Shown: piece after piece, positions 45,590 to 57,683 of the stretch
Layout: every line of letters starts with the position of its first letter
Position numbering within the stretch: position 1 is the first letter of the stretch
NCBI RefSeq assembly: GCF_964355755.1
Contig: NC_092678.1
Coordinates: 17,458,922 to 17,522,921 of the forward strand
Length of the DNA stretch: 64,000 nt
Origin: Antedon mediterranea
Taxonomy: Eukaryota > Echinodermata > Crinoidea > Comatulida > Antedonidae
Reading direction: 5' to 3'
The notes under the pieces: generated by a model
What the model saw: only the letters and a program-made list of their open reading frames with translations
Databases searched by the model: none
Told to the model about the DNA's origin: nothing
Translations under genes and position numbers: made by a program

Positions 45590-48500
45590 TATTACTCTAG
45601 TAGCTAGATCAACTTATTTCGTATGCACTTTGAGGTCCAGAGAATTTTACTTCAGAAATTGGTTTAGGGTGGTCAAACAATCATTTTTGGCTTGGTTACA
45701 TATTTTGAAAATGTGGCGAAAGGTCAAAAGGTCAGGTCAAAGGTTATAAGATCAAACACCATTATGTCCTTAAATCGCGACAACCACTGGTCACAGCGAA
45801 GTAATTTTGGTCTCAAATTGATCAGAAGGTAGACATTCATATTCAGTCTAATGAAACATTTTAGTCGAAAATGACCGAAAATGCCATTTTTGAACTTTGA
45901 CCCATAAACCAGGGCATGTCTGTATCTCCGTAACTATTGGCCGTAGAGACTTGAATTTTGGCTCAAATTGTTCGAAATATACATTTAGTTATTTGTTACA
46001 CATTTTGAACAATGTTACAAAAGGTCAAAAGGTAAAGGCCAGGGGTTATATGAATAAACACAAATAGGTATTTGTATCTCGGCAACCACTGGTCACAGCG
46101 AGTAAATTTTGGTCTCAAAATGTTCAGAAGCTATACATTAATATTCAGTCTAATGAAACATTTTAGTAAAAAATGACCGGAAATGACATTTCTGACCTTT
46201 GACGTACATACCAGGGCATCTTCTTATCTCTGTAAGTACAGGTCGTAGAAACTCAAATTTAGTATCAAATTGTTAGAAATACACATATTTACATTCATTC
46301 TAACAGAAAATTTGGATAAATTAAAAGATGATCATAAATACTATTAATTACTAATCTTTTAAATGAAAAACATATCTACCCAACTTATCATTAGACAGTA
46401 ATGTTATGCAATAATTGATGCCTAATGATTTCATTATACTGTAGGAATTAAAACAAATCCTTTGCTGTTTGTAATAATTGTAGGCCTACTTTTGCTTATA
46501 ATAATGCTAGAAATTATTGTTTACCCCCGAACATTTTGAGAATGCTAGAAGTAATTTACTGTAGTTACCCGTATAAAAGCCTCGGGCATTTATTTATTCA
46601 GGGAAGGCGTTTATTTTGTTGGGTGTAATAATGGTAACATGTATAATCAAATAAATACACCCCAGATATATATATATATATATATATAAAATATATATTA
46701 TATAATAAGAATAATAACGGGATTAAACCTCATTCTATTCTGGAGGAAGTACAATCATGTAATAAAAGGTATCGGAGACCACAATAATAGACCAAGTCAT
46801 TGTCATTATTACGTAACACTGTTGCATAATAGTTTTGAATGTCAACGACAAAACTTATACATATACACGTCTGTTCCCAGTGTAGATAAAAAAACAATAT
46901 ATATTTCTGGAGATTTATTATCAATACCACTAGAAACTTTGACATGTTTTAGGTACTGAATGCATTGACAATAAAAGCATCAGAAGTTTATCATGATAAA
47001 ATCATACTACAACACTGTACTACAGTACACAAGGGTGTTTTCAGGAAAGCTGGACATATTGTACAATAGTAATGAAACTATGTATTGGCATTTAAAACTA
47101 TGCAAAAGATTGTTGTCAAATTGTAGTTACAAACAAATAGATGATAGAATGAAGATCCATTATGAGTGCAATCGTGTTAGGATAATGATGTGTCATTGTT
47201 TTATATCATTATACTGCAGCTGGCACCTGGAGGTGAAGATCCATTTAATGGAATCTATCACTTTTATTTTAAAAGACAGAAACATTTCGTTAAAAAGCAT
47301 AAAGAGGAAAACGAATCATGTAAAGTACCTTTTATCAGTTGAGAAACGAAATACAATTATTAATATTAGAGTATTCCTTCAAATAAACGCCACCATTCCC
47401 TCAAATAGAACACCATGTGGAATAAACATGCCACATGCATTTACACAATAATTGTATCACGTCAACACATTTCATTAACTACCATAATCTACAATTTACC
47501 AAGCTTTTTGACATAATTTTATCACTTTTTGATATTAATTGTGCAGTATTTTTTCCCATCTAGGTGGTATTTATTTGATTATACATGTTACCATATTATA
47601 CCCCAAATAAAGATGCCTCCTTTCCCCCTAAAAACCATTTTGAACAATAAATGCCAGGGGCGTTTAATCGGATACATATGGCAAGTTACTTCTAGCATTC
47701 TGAAAAGAACTGTTGAGCTTAACGTTTCTATCAAAATGTCCTCGGGGACAGCAATAACTAGTACTTGAAATTAAAACAATTTAAAGTATCAGTTATTGCA
47801 TAACATTACTGTCTAAGGATAAGTTGTGTAGATATGTTTTTTGTTTGAGACATTAGTAAGAGTATTTCTGTTCATCTTTTAACCACATTTTCTATTACAA
47901 TGAATGTAAATATGTATATTTCGAACAATTTGATACCAACTTTAAGTTTCTACGACCTGTACTTTATGAGATATGAAGATGCCCTGGTATGTGAGTCAAA
48001 GGTCAGAAATGGCATTTCTTATCATTTTTGACTAAAATGCCCCATTAGATGGAATATAAATGCATGCCTTCTGAACATTTTGAGACCAAAATTGACTTGC
48101 TGCGACCAGTTGTTGCCGAGATAAAAGTACCTTTTTTATTTGTTCAAATAACCCTTGACCTTGATCCTTTGACCTTTTGTAACCTTTTTCAAAATGTGTA
48201 ACAAATAACAAAACATATATTTCGAACAATTTAAAACCAAATTCAAGTGTCTACGACCAGTAGTTACGGAGATACATACATGCCCTGGGTTGTGGGTCAA
48301 AGGTCATAAATGGCATTTCCGGTAATTTTTTACTATAATGTCCCATTAGACTGAATATAAATGTATACCTTCTGATTAATTTAAGACCAAAATTACCTCG
48401 TTGTGACAAGTGGTTGCTGAGATTTAAGGACATATTTATGTTTGATCTTATGACCTTTCACCTTGACCTTTTGACCTTTCGCCACATTTTCAAAATGTGT

Positions 48501-48606
48501 AACCAAGCCAAATATGATTGTTTAACCACCCTAAACCAATTTCTGAAGTCAAATTCTCTGGACCTCAAAGTGCATACGAAAGTTGATCTAGCTACTAGAG
48601 TATATG
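45590..48606. mobile_element. 3-kb element with ~1.07-kb diverged inverted arms
   Basis: The left arm is about 45590-46670 and the right about 47545-48606. The ends CTCTAGTAGCTAGATCAACT and its complement mirror each other, and so do inner blocks such as AGACAGTAATGTTATGCAAT. The arms are clearly diverged (tens of mismatches). Each contains two to three ~300-bp units of the GGTCAAAAGGTCA / ATCTCCGTAACTA(C/T)TGG repeat. The age and size fit an old non-autonomous DNA element. Confidence 0.7.
46993..47451 (+). CDS. possible 152-codon ORF in the centre of the inverted-arm element
   Basis: This is the longest ATG-started frame in an otherwise stop-rich region, at the centre of the 45590-48606 inverted repeat. 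The product is Cys/His/Lys-rich, with no domain or signal I recognise (MIKSYYNTVLQYTRVF at the start). It could be a remnant of a gene carried by the element or chance. Low confidence. Confidence 0.2.
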   Translation: MIKSYYNTVLQYTRVFSGKLDILYNSNETMYWHLKLCKRLLSNCSYKQIDDRMKIHYECNRVRIMMCHCFISLYCSWHLEVKIHLMESITFILKDRNISLKSIKRKTNHVKYLLSVEKRNTIINIRVFLQINATIPSNRTPCGINMPHAFTQ

Positions 48607-48609
48607 GGG

Positions 48610-50620
48610 TTCTTTTTACTTTATAGTGAGAGAGTGATTGTTTAGAGGGTTAGGTTTAGTTAAATTTAGGAACTTAAGTAGTTCGGCTATCTTTCACATA
48701 AGGGGCCCCAACCTTTGTACGAAATAAAAATTTGCTTCCCGGCACCTGACAAAATGTTTTTTTTTTTAAACGAACAAATTGTAAACAATTCAATTCGGAA
48801 CTACTTAAGATTTTTTTATACACGGAGTATTACTATTAATACTTTGAAATATCTGTAAGCTACAAAATGAAAGCAATACTGGATTTGGGATGCGCTTCAG
48901 AAAATGACAACGTGCATTAGCGAGCAGAGATTAAAACTTTTTAATGATAAAATATGAATTGGTAAGTTATCGAATTAAGATGTGAAGTATTGGAATAATA
49001 ACAGTGATTACGGACTCAACACAAAAAGTAGTCGAAATTAGATGATGCGCTCGGACACAAACATTTTGGGTGTATTTTTGTTGATATTTGATATTTAGCG
49101 GACTGGATTCCTTTTATTTGTGTGTGTGTGTTTTTATTTACATTTTTGAAACAATTACACAAAACTATACACCCAACGCTATTTATTTGTTTTGTGGAAA
49201 GACGACACCTAGGTTATTTGGATTCGTTTTATTTGTGTGGTTTTTTTTTTTTTTGTTCATTTACATTTTTTTCCATGTGTTTTTTTTTCTATTTTGTTGT
49301 GTGCATTTGTTCGTATCTTTTTTGCTAGTTTTATAATTACATTGTGGTTTAGTTTTGATTTTTAGCTTTAAACGGTGATACTTAATTAGTACACATGTCG
49401 CGGATTGAACTCGAACCTACTAAGCATTGATATCAATGGTCACGGCGATTTCCTCACTGAGCCAAACCGTGATTTACAAAATACATTCTGCTCCAAGGAT
49501 AATTCATTAAAATTTCAACGGCGCGATCATTCGATATCGGTTGACGAAAGACTGTTTATTTAACGGCCCGGAATGGTATTTGTAGATCCGGCCATGGCGG
49601 TACACAACATAGGAGGTTGCGTAGTTTATACAGTGACGTAACATGGTTGCTGAGACGTCAAATTACTGTTATTTTTTGCCTTTTTTTAGTGTTTATCCAT
49701 AAAATTCAGGAAAGTGACATAGCCTGTCGTGTGTGGCCCCTCAATAAACATCAGTGTGCCAAATGTGATCACGTACCCTTCAGTGGTTTTTTGAGGAGAT
49801 TAAAAAAAAATTATTAGCATTATTAATAGATAAGATAGAGATATTTCCAAAGGCTCGGACATGTAAGAAGGGCCTTAAAAACTGAATTGCTATATGTTAG
49901 ACCACATTTCCATAACTTTTCAAAACTCATCGAACCCTGCTAGTAGGCCTAATTAATAGGAACGTATCGCCTAATCATTATAAAAAAAATATAGCAAGAT
50001 GTAATTAATCAAACAACGGCCAAAGAATACCAATGATTTTAATTTAGTTAATTTAATTACTACGGTGGTGGACTATGCTTAGTTTGAAACTATAGTGACC
50101 ATTTATTTTAGAAAGAAAGATAGAAAAAGTTGTTTTCATCTCCATGTTAATACCAAGGCACAAAGTGTCAATCATTTGACCAGTGAACGATAGTCTTTGA
50201 ATCCATCCGTAAAACACATTAATCACGCACATCAGTCATTCCGCTAATGGTTGCGTCTAATCATGCATTCTATTCTATTCAGTTACAATTAGAAAGTTGA
50301 TCCCTTGACCTATATTATTCAATATCTCTGCCATATTCTGTAACCGGCTGTCTGTACCGTCGTACATCTCACCGCACGCAGTTTAGTATGTCTTCCCGAA
50401 AAGGGCATCAATATTATGTGTAGGCCTATTGGTCATTTGCCAATAATTAAATACGAAATATTATAATATAATATAATATTATTTACATCTGACCACAGAG
50501 CCTCGATAGCCAAACCAAACAATATTATAGGACTAAAAGTACAACAAAAAAACGTTAACGATTATATTTTCACAGCAATGATTTATTTAAATCAAATATT
50601 AATAAATGTTCACACAAAGT
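48610..50620. other. non-coding stretch with T-rich low-complexity DNA and one SINE
   Basis: 49085-49330 is T/GT-rich low complexity with a loose direct repeat (GATTC(C/G)TTTTATTTGTGTG, twice). No gene. Confidence 0.5.
49395..49478 (-). mobile_element. tRNA-derived SINE head
   Basis: Minus strand: TTTGGCTCAGTGAGGAAATC (A box) and TAGGTTCGAGTTCAATCC (B box), 35-40 nt apart. Confidence 0.5.
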
Positions 50621-50624
50621 AAAG

Positions 50625-50957
50625 CTTGTGGTTCCCACAAGAGACGCAATGCAAGGAGGATAGGCCTATAGGTAGAAGCAAAGCAAGTGAGTTGACCAAT
50701 CACACAAGTGACAGTAGAGTTCAAATAACCCATCGCTTGTAGGCTAATATTGGTTACATTGTTAACTTTTAATACTGATTTTATGTAAATGCAATACTTT
50801 CAGCTTCTGCTGCTTTTTGTATATGTGTTTTTTATACCGAAAAAAATAAAAGTACATAGGGTGGATGCAAGTAAGTTGACCAATCACAAAATACATCACT
50901 TGTGATTGGTCACTAACGTTGCGCTGTGTGCATTGCGTCTCTGTAGTGGAACCAAGC
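50625..50957. mobile_element. MITE-like element, copy 3 of the 32468-32770 family
   Basis: GTGGTTCCCAC...GACGCAATGC at the left and GCATTGCGTCTC...GTGGAACCAAGC at the right are inverted. GTTGACCAATCAC lies inside, and the centre holds extra AT-rich sequence. Confidence 0.65.
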
Positions 50958-50959
50958 AT

Positions 50960-52334
50960 AATGTACCAAAGCATGCAGTAATACTTTTTTTCACAGAATC
51001 TTCACCAGCCTATACATTGATACGGTTATAACAATTAATCACAACATGATAAAGCAAACAAAGTTACAGATCGGGGTTGATGAAATATGTCATTATACCG
51101 GTACGCGTTTAATTTGTCCATTATAATGTTGTTGTTGTGGACAGTAAAACACCAATATTTATTTACTTTTATTCAAAAAATTCCAACAGGAACGATGTTC
51201 CCACTTACAGGTGATGTTATATAAAAAATAAAATATAAAATAATATGTATATACTCAAAAGGCCATTACTCCCATGACGGTATAATAATAATGGACAGGT
51301 ACGTTCACCAACCCTATGGAAATTACATCATTACATTAAATCAAAAAATCTTGTATGGTATAATAATTGTAACAATAAAATTCACAACAATTACATTGAT
51401 ATTTTTTAAAAGGCCAAATAAAATAAGTATTTAAGTTTTTTTCTTTTTTTTTTCTAAGGAAATAATTAGATGAGAATAAAGGCGGCTTCTCTCATATAGT
51501 GGACCGACCACAGTGTACACGGCAAGTAAGTAGCCTATACTACCGTAATGTTTGTCTATTCGTCAGTATTGGTCATATCCGATATATTTTGGTACCAAAA
51601 ACGTTAAATGAACGATAGAGGTCATAGGTCAATTATCACTAAATTACTGAATTTCCACTATAATAATATATATCTCGTCAGCCAAACAAATCTTGAAGCA
51701 GATTCATGTTTATGTTCATGTTAACACATTCGTTATATGCATACAGTATTATCAACTAAGGTATTAACATTAACACTTATTTAGCGATATACAATAGATG
51801 ATAAGCACATAATCAGCGACGCTTCACAAACTGTAATAATATTATTTGAAATAAAAAGGTTTTAATTGATTTTTAAATTGTTAATTTATATAGATTATAG
51901 TAATCCACATTGTTAATGTTACTTGGCAAATTGCAACGGAAAACGAGCGGTCAGCAAATATTTTCGCATAACATCCGTTGCACTGCCAAACCGACCCTCT
52001 AGAAAAAGAAGCCTACACTATTTTAAAAATAAGCCAGATAATCACAGGGGGCTTTAAATCCATGGTGCCGGGCCTCTTTTCAAGATTACCTTTTCAAAAT
52101 AAAGAGTGGCTTCTTTTTGATTTGTTATTTTTTGGAGGTGGGCTTCAATCTTTACGAGGTCGGCTAGCCCACATCAGCTCTTGAAATTTGTTTTTCTTTA
52201 AAAAGGAATTTCATCAGTGGGGATCGAGATACAAACAAATAGTATTTGTTTTATATGGCCTATGAAATATTCATAATAATAACTTACATTTTAATGCAAA
52301 GCGAGTATTAATTATAATAATATAGTATACTTTA
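50960..52334. other. non-coding stretch
   Basis: No coding exon supported. TTTTCAAGATTACCTTTTC with GGGCTTC near 52070-52150 resembles a segment at 53255-53320 on the other side of the satellite. Confidence 0.5.
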
Positions 52335-53225
52335 TCTATCAAATATTACTTATAACTAATACAATATAACAACACTACAATTCACCAAACAACATCCATG
52401 TATAGGTATAATGAAATAAGCCAACATCAATTGAAATATAACACATCGTATCTGCCAAATGTTACATAAAACTAATACAATCCACCAAACTACATCAATA
52501 AATGTATAGATTATAAAATTAATGAAATAAGCCAACATCAATTGGAATAAATACTACATTTTATCTACCAAATCTTACAAAAAAAATACAATCCACCAAA
52601 CTACATCGATACATGTAAAAATGTTATATTAATGAAAAAGCCAACATCAATTGAAATAAAACACAACCTTATCTACCAAATCTTACATAAAACTAATACA
52701 ATCCACCAAACAACATCGATAAATGTATAGGTTATATTAATGAAATAAGCCAACATCAATTGAAATAAATACTACATTTTATCTACTAAATCTTACATAA
52801 AACTAATACAATCCACCAAACTACATCGATAAATGTATAGGTATATTAATGAAATAAGCCAACATCAATTCTTACATAAAACTAATACAATTCACCAAAC
52901 TACATCGATAAATGTATATGTTATATTAATGAAATAAGCCAACATCAATTGAAATATAACTACATTCTATCTACCAAATCTTACAAAACTAATACAATCC
53001 ACCAAACTACATCCATAAATGTATAGGTATATTAATGAAATAAGCCAACATCATTTGAAATAAATACTACATTTTATCTACCAAATCTTACATAAAACTA
53101 ATCCACCAAAGTACTGTAAATCGATAAATGTAAATGTTTAATATTAATGAAAAAGCCAACATTATATACACTGAAATAAAACAACAACTTATCTACCAAA
53201 TCCACCAAACTACAATGTACATCAA
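52335..53225. repeat. tandem satellite, eight or so units of about 109 bp
   Basis: Each unit carries TAATGAAATAAGCCAACATC, TACCAAATCTTACATAAAAC and AATCCACCAAACTACATC. The spacing is about 109 bp, with one shorter unit near 52870-52940. Divergence between neighbours is modest. Confidence 0.9.
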
Positions 53226-53319
53226 TAAGTTTAACCGTAAAACTTTAAAAAGAAGCTCATGGGCTTCTTCTTTATTAGGGCTCTTGGCTGGGCTTCTTTT
53301 CGAGATTACTTTTACAAAT

Positions 53320-54985
53320 GAGAGGGACTTCGAAATGAATTAGCATGCTGTAATTGTTGTCAATTGCCACTACTGTACAACAATACGTATTTTTTTACAT
53401 TTTAAATATTTGCAGACAAGAAGAAGATACAATGAAAGTGTCAATCCTATCTTTATTGTGTGTTGTGCCTGTGTTTGTATATACTTAACTAACCGTCACA
53501 CTTCAGTGATTCTATTGTGATGGGTATCAACACAAGCACAGCACAACCATATGGTTTATGCAAATTAGACCTAAATATTATGTATACTTGTGCAGTGTTC
53601 TTTTGTAATATGTACTTGTTGAGTAGATACAATTACAGCTTAGCCTGAAGTGGACTGAGGTTTAGAGGCTTAAAGAAGCCTAGAGTTAGAGTGAGGGCTG
53701 GATTAAAGGGTTTATTTAGAAGCATGAAGATGCTGAATGACCTACAGTAGTAGTATAAGTCTTATGTAGCCCACAGCTCAGCTAGAAAAAGCACGTGTTT
53801 GTATTATACTCACTTTATAGGCATATCATTATATCGTTGTAATTATGGTATAACCAATGGTTAAGTATTTCTCAAAATAAAGTTTGTTATTTATTTGTAG
53901 TAAATCGGATCGATGTATGGATTTACGGATAGAAACAGAAATATGGAATTAAAGTCTGCAGTATTGAATATTGTTTTGTGCAGAATTACATGAAGTACGG
54001 TAGCATTTGGAAAAAACAATCATTGTACAATAAATATATGATGCTTGATTGTTGTGATAACGAAGTGTTGTAAGGTCATTAATGCAAAATCGAAAATGCA
54101 ATAACAAAAACATTTAGAAATCAATAAACTGTAAAAATGATTGATATAAACACGATTAAATTATTAGTCTTCGTCTGGAAATTTCAGAGGAAACCTTGTT
54201 TTTAAGTTTTACGAGTTGTACACAAAGCGTTATCGACAAACAGTTTATTTCCGCAACACTTACTTTGGAATTAACGGAATATGCTTTATCGCATTCTCAG
54301 TTCAGAAATCAGGAGCCATCGTCTGCAGAAGAAAAAAAACCGTAAAAACAATTATTAAAAATGGAAAGAAAATGAGTTGTTGTTTCCGATAATCATAATG
54401 CGTTTCTTTTCAAACGGGGTAGTGGGATATTCCTGAGGAAATGATCGGCCTCGTTTGGGATTGTTACAATTGCCTACATGTTCACATGCAAACTAGGTAG
54501 GCCTTAGTGCCAAGCCGGTTTACACTGAGCATTTACACGTCACGCGAAAAGATTCGCCAGAAGGTAGACAAAGTTCTATCGATTTTGCGAGTTGCAAATT
54601 CACCACTTTAAATTAAAATCCACTGGCGTTCAACACAGGCATGGGAACGGTGAGACGGAGGGCAATTGACCTCCCAAAACTTAAATCATGGGATGGCAAA
54701 TAAAAATAGCATTTTAAAGAGATTTCTTTTCAACAACATATTCTTATAACTCCTTTCGCTCAGCAATACAAACATGATAATATAATAATAACAGCCAGAC
54801 CGAAACAATGCGCTTGTCGCGAGAAAGAGATTTCTGTAAAATGCTTCTGAATTTGTAAAACTTAATGGAATTGGTATGAATGTTTTTTTACCGGTCACAT
54901 TATTGTAACTGCTTAAATATAAAAACTGAAAAAAAACAAACAATGTTTGTCTATAATATACAGAGAATATATAGAGAGAGTAGTA
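53320..54985. other. non-coding stretch
   Basis: No exon supported. The 114-codon minus-strand frame at 54686-55030 is Phe/Tyr/Leu-rich, without a domain. Confidence 0.5.
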
Positions 54986-54989
54986 GATG

Positions 54990-55195
54990 TAGGACTTCAG
55001 GCCGTAATGTACCCCCAGGGCATATTTCATATTTCTATTGTTTAATTTCTAGGTATTGTAATGATAATTAGTGAAAGGTCATTCTTTGTACCAGACCGGA
55101 AAGGAATGTCATATCCCCAGGGTATATATTATATTTTCTATTGTTTAATTTCCTGTTATTGTAATATTAATTAGCGAAAGGTCATTCTTTGTTAG
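54990..55195. repeat. two tandem units of about 100 bp
   Basis: CCCCCAGGGCATAT...CTATTGTTTAATTTC...GAAAGGTCATTCTTTG occurs twice head to tail. Confidence 0.75.
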
Positions 55196-55527
55196 AGAAG
55201 GGGGTTTGTTATTTTGGCGGGGTTTTCGTTTTGGCCTGGGGTTATAATTGTAGTTGGTGATGAATTTGTATTTTAAATATATTAGTGAAGGTAGTTCTTT
55301 GTTTGAGGATTGCTATTGTTATTTTTAGGCGGTTTTACCATTGCATAGGTTGCCTTTGTTTAGTATATCCTAATTTCTTTTGTTCATTGTTCTTTTTGTT
55401 TGGTACAATAGTTTTGTTTTTGATATTTTAGAGCCGTTTCTTTTTAGACATTGTAAGAAGAGGGACTGTTTTTTGTGACCTTTCCAGTTGTTTCGTCTAT
55501 TTTTACGTGGAGTTACAGTATTTCGCT

Positions 55528-56079
55528 ATGTCTGGAAGTATAGATTTTTCGTTAGGTAGCTGTGTAGATACAGTTATAATTATTAGCGATGATGAGGAGA
55601 CTGTTGTTACAGGTAACGATATCGGTGATCGGTACATGCGGACCAATGAGGGTGTACCCGCCGGTGTTGATGAAGGAGTTGAGAGGGGTAGCCGGGCTGC
55701 AAGTTGTATATTTACGTACGTAGATGAGGTGGAGAGAGAATTTTTATTGAAATTGGAATATTTAGCCAGAGAAGTGTTTGTTTCTCAAGTGTTAAACATG
55801 TGTTGGATGTTAAGTAAAGCGGCTTGTTATGGTTGCGAATTTGATAGGCCTGGTCAAAAAGATCATGACTTCTGCTGTATAAAATCTCCAGAAGAACAGA
55901 TTGATTATTTTTATCGGGAGGTTCTGGATAAAGAGTATGTTACAGACGATACCGTGTATAGTGAGTTGAATAAGTACGAGGAATATTCATTACCACGGTA
56001 TAGACATTTTGTTTACTTTCTCGTAAATACCTTGACTAATTCAGAGAACCTGTATAAGTTATTGTGTGAGGATATCTAA
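55528..56079 (+). CDS. unrecognised 183-residue Cys/His protein with a SUMO-interacting-like motif
   Basis: The ATG at 55528 lies downstream of a good acceptor (GACCTTTCCAG, to about 55489), so at least one 5' non-coding exon is likely. Residues 16-24 (VIIISDDEE) match a SUMO-interacting motif: four hydrophobics followed by acids. Residues 100-117 hold CYGCEFDRPGQKDHDFCC, a plausible zinc-binding C-x2-C...H-x2-CC cluster. A basic/aromatic C-terminal region (EYSLPRYRHFVYFLVNTL) follows. I recall related CxC...P(S/G)Q..H..C hypothetical proteins from invertebrates and mobile elements, but cannot name the family. It is intact, on the same strand as the ALKBH2-like gene 200 bp downstream, and lacks a clear polyadenylation signal before it. 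Confidence 0.65.
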   Translation: MSGSIDFSLGSCVDTVIIISDDEETVVTGNDIGDRYMRTNEGVPAGVDEGVERGSRAASCIFTYVDEVEREFLLKLEYLAREVFVSQVLNMCWMLSKAACYGCEFDRPGQKDHDFCCIKSPEEQIDYFYREVLDKEYVTDDTVYSELNKYEEYSLPRYRHFVYFLVNTLTNSENLYKLLCEDI

Positions 56080-56285
56080 AACGTGTTTCGTACGTGCCAC
56101 GGAAAAACGATTGACCGGAAAACAAACAATTAACAATGCTTTAATCCGCACGCGTTGTAGGGAGACAATTGACAGGAAAAACAATTAATATCGCTTTAGG
56201 CTAATTACTGTTAAAAAGCTACTTCCGTACTGAGATGTTACATATATATCGGACCTGGTTCAATCGCAGTTTTAAAGTACCAACG

Positions 56286-57160
56286 ATGACTACCTCCTCG
56301 AAGTTATTGGATCCTAGAAAATTTTTCAACGGTCAAACAAACGATTTGAGTAAAGCAGCGAAGCCGTCAACAAGTAAAAAATCATTTCACTCTGCCTCAG
56401 GAATTAGCGCCATGGATTATGCAGAAATGACCGGTGGTGAACCAAAGATTCCAATAACTTCAACGAATCGGATTTTTCTGTCTGAAAAACGCCATGTAGT
56501 GGCCCAGCGCTGGGGTGAAGTTGTTTATGTATGCCTTAGAGAATTTTATCAAAGGGAAGAAAATGGTGCCTTCAAACCTGGACCTCTAGGTATTAATTTC
56601 TGCTGTGGCAAAAACTTTTTACCAATATTGATTTAATTCTTCAAGCCCTAGCCGACTTGCAAAGAGACATTAACTTGGTGGAGGCAGTAAGAATCCCACT
56701 TTCGGACATACTACATGTGGTAGTTAGTAGCTGGAAAGAAGAGCAGTTTGTATGTATTCGCCATTGTTACCAGGCCGAAGAAGGAGGCGAGTTTAAACCC
56801 GGCAAAAAAGGTATAAACCTTCCAAAGAGACAGTGGTACAAGTTAATTGAACAACACGGTGAAATTCAAAAGATGATTGAAGAGGTTGATAATGATAATG
56901 CGGTTACCGTCGATGGTGGTGGTGACGAAAACGATAACGGAGGACGTTTATTCAATTCAGAGCAACAATTGCTATCCCCTGATGGGTTATCTGTGCAAAA
57001 GATAACAGGGGAAAATTTAGATTGTGATTACCTTCAACTTCTTGATAAAGGAACAGCCGATACATTGTTTAAAAAATGTGAGGAAGAGATTGACTATTTT
57101 ACCGGTGATCTTGCAAAGGTGAAAGTGTACGGAAAGTGGTTTAATATTCCTAGAAAACAG
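56286..57160 (+). CDS. ALKBH2: ALKBH2-like gene, coding exon 1: two PC4-like domains and start of the dioxygenase
   Basis: I chose the ATG at 56286 (MTTSSKLLDP); an in-frame ATG lies at 56235. Domain 1 (residues ~62-125) reads FLSEKRHVVAQRWGEVVYVC, EFYQREENGAFKPGPLGINF and, in another frame, LFTNIDLILQALADLQRD. Domain 2 (~135-205) reads EEQFVCIRHCYQ, GGEFKPGKKGINL and QWYKLIEQ. Both match the PC4 (Sub1/p15) fold, a single-stranded DNA binder. An acidic linker follows, then the first AlkB block (EIDYFTGDLAKVKVYGKWFN, IPRKQ). The exon ends with a GTTAGT donor at 57161. There is one apparent 1-nt deletion near 56600-56606; the three exons sum to 1316 nt and one extra base would give 438 codons plus stop. 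Human ALKBH2 lacks the PC4 domains. Confidence 0.85.
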
Positions 57161-57379
57161 GTTAGTTCCATTATTATTTTATCCGTGGTTTTGTATTAAT
57201 GACTTGTTAATTACTTGTAGGCCTATATCGTTTCCTTTGTTTTTCTTTATTTACCGCTGGGTAGCTATATGTTTAATTTACTCTTTTACTGTAAATGATT
57301 TTATTTGGGCGTGTTCATTTACATCTTGCCAAATAAGATTCTTAAATTACTATGTAATGTATGGTTTTCCCCTCTGTAG

Positions 57380-57522
57380 GTTTCGTTTGGCGATTCGGGC
57401 TTAACTTACAAATATTCAGGCATTACAGTACCAGCTTTACCGTGGCCACCATTCCTGAAAGATCTCCGCGATCTTTTAAAAATGGTTACTGGACATTACT
57501 TCAATTTTGTCTTGGTCAATCG
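57380..57522 (+). CDS. ALKBH2: ALKBH2-like gene, coding exon 2
   Basis: The acceptor is TTTTCCCCTCTGTAG, ending at 57379. The exon encodes VSFGDSGLTYKYSGITVPAL, PWPPFLKDLRDLLKMVTG and HYFNFVLVN, and ends in CG before GTAAAT (57523). It aligns block by block with vertebrate ALKBH2 (YGDAGLTYxFSG, TGQxFNFVLIN). It contains the nucleotide-recognition-lid and substrate-pocket strands. The intron before it is phase 0 and the one after it phase 2. Confidence 0.9.
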
Positions 57523-57683
57523 GTAAATATTCTTGTTTATTATTTTGTTTGTTTTAATTCTATTATGCAAGTGTTATTTTACTTACATACATCCTCCCTC
57601 CCCCAATGGATAATTGGGTGGGTTTTTTTTAATCTCATGTTAAAATACTTTATTTTCTATTGTATTTTGTCGTTACTCTATAG

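Noticed and set aside
49085-49340. Phe-rich membrane-protein-like frames
   Set aside because: Product of T-rich low-complexity DNA; two overlapping frames give similar hydrophobic strings.
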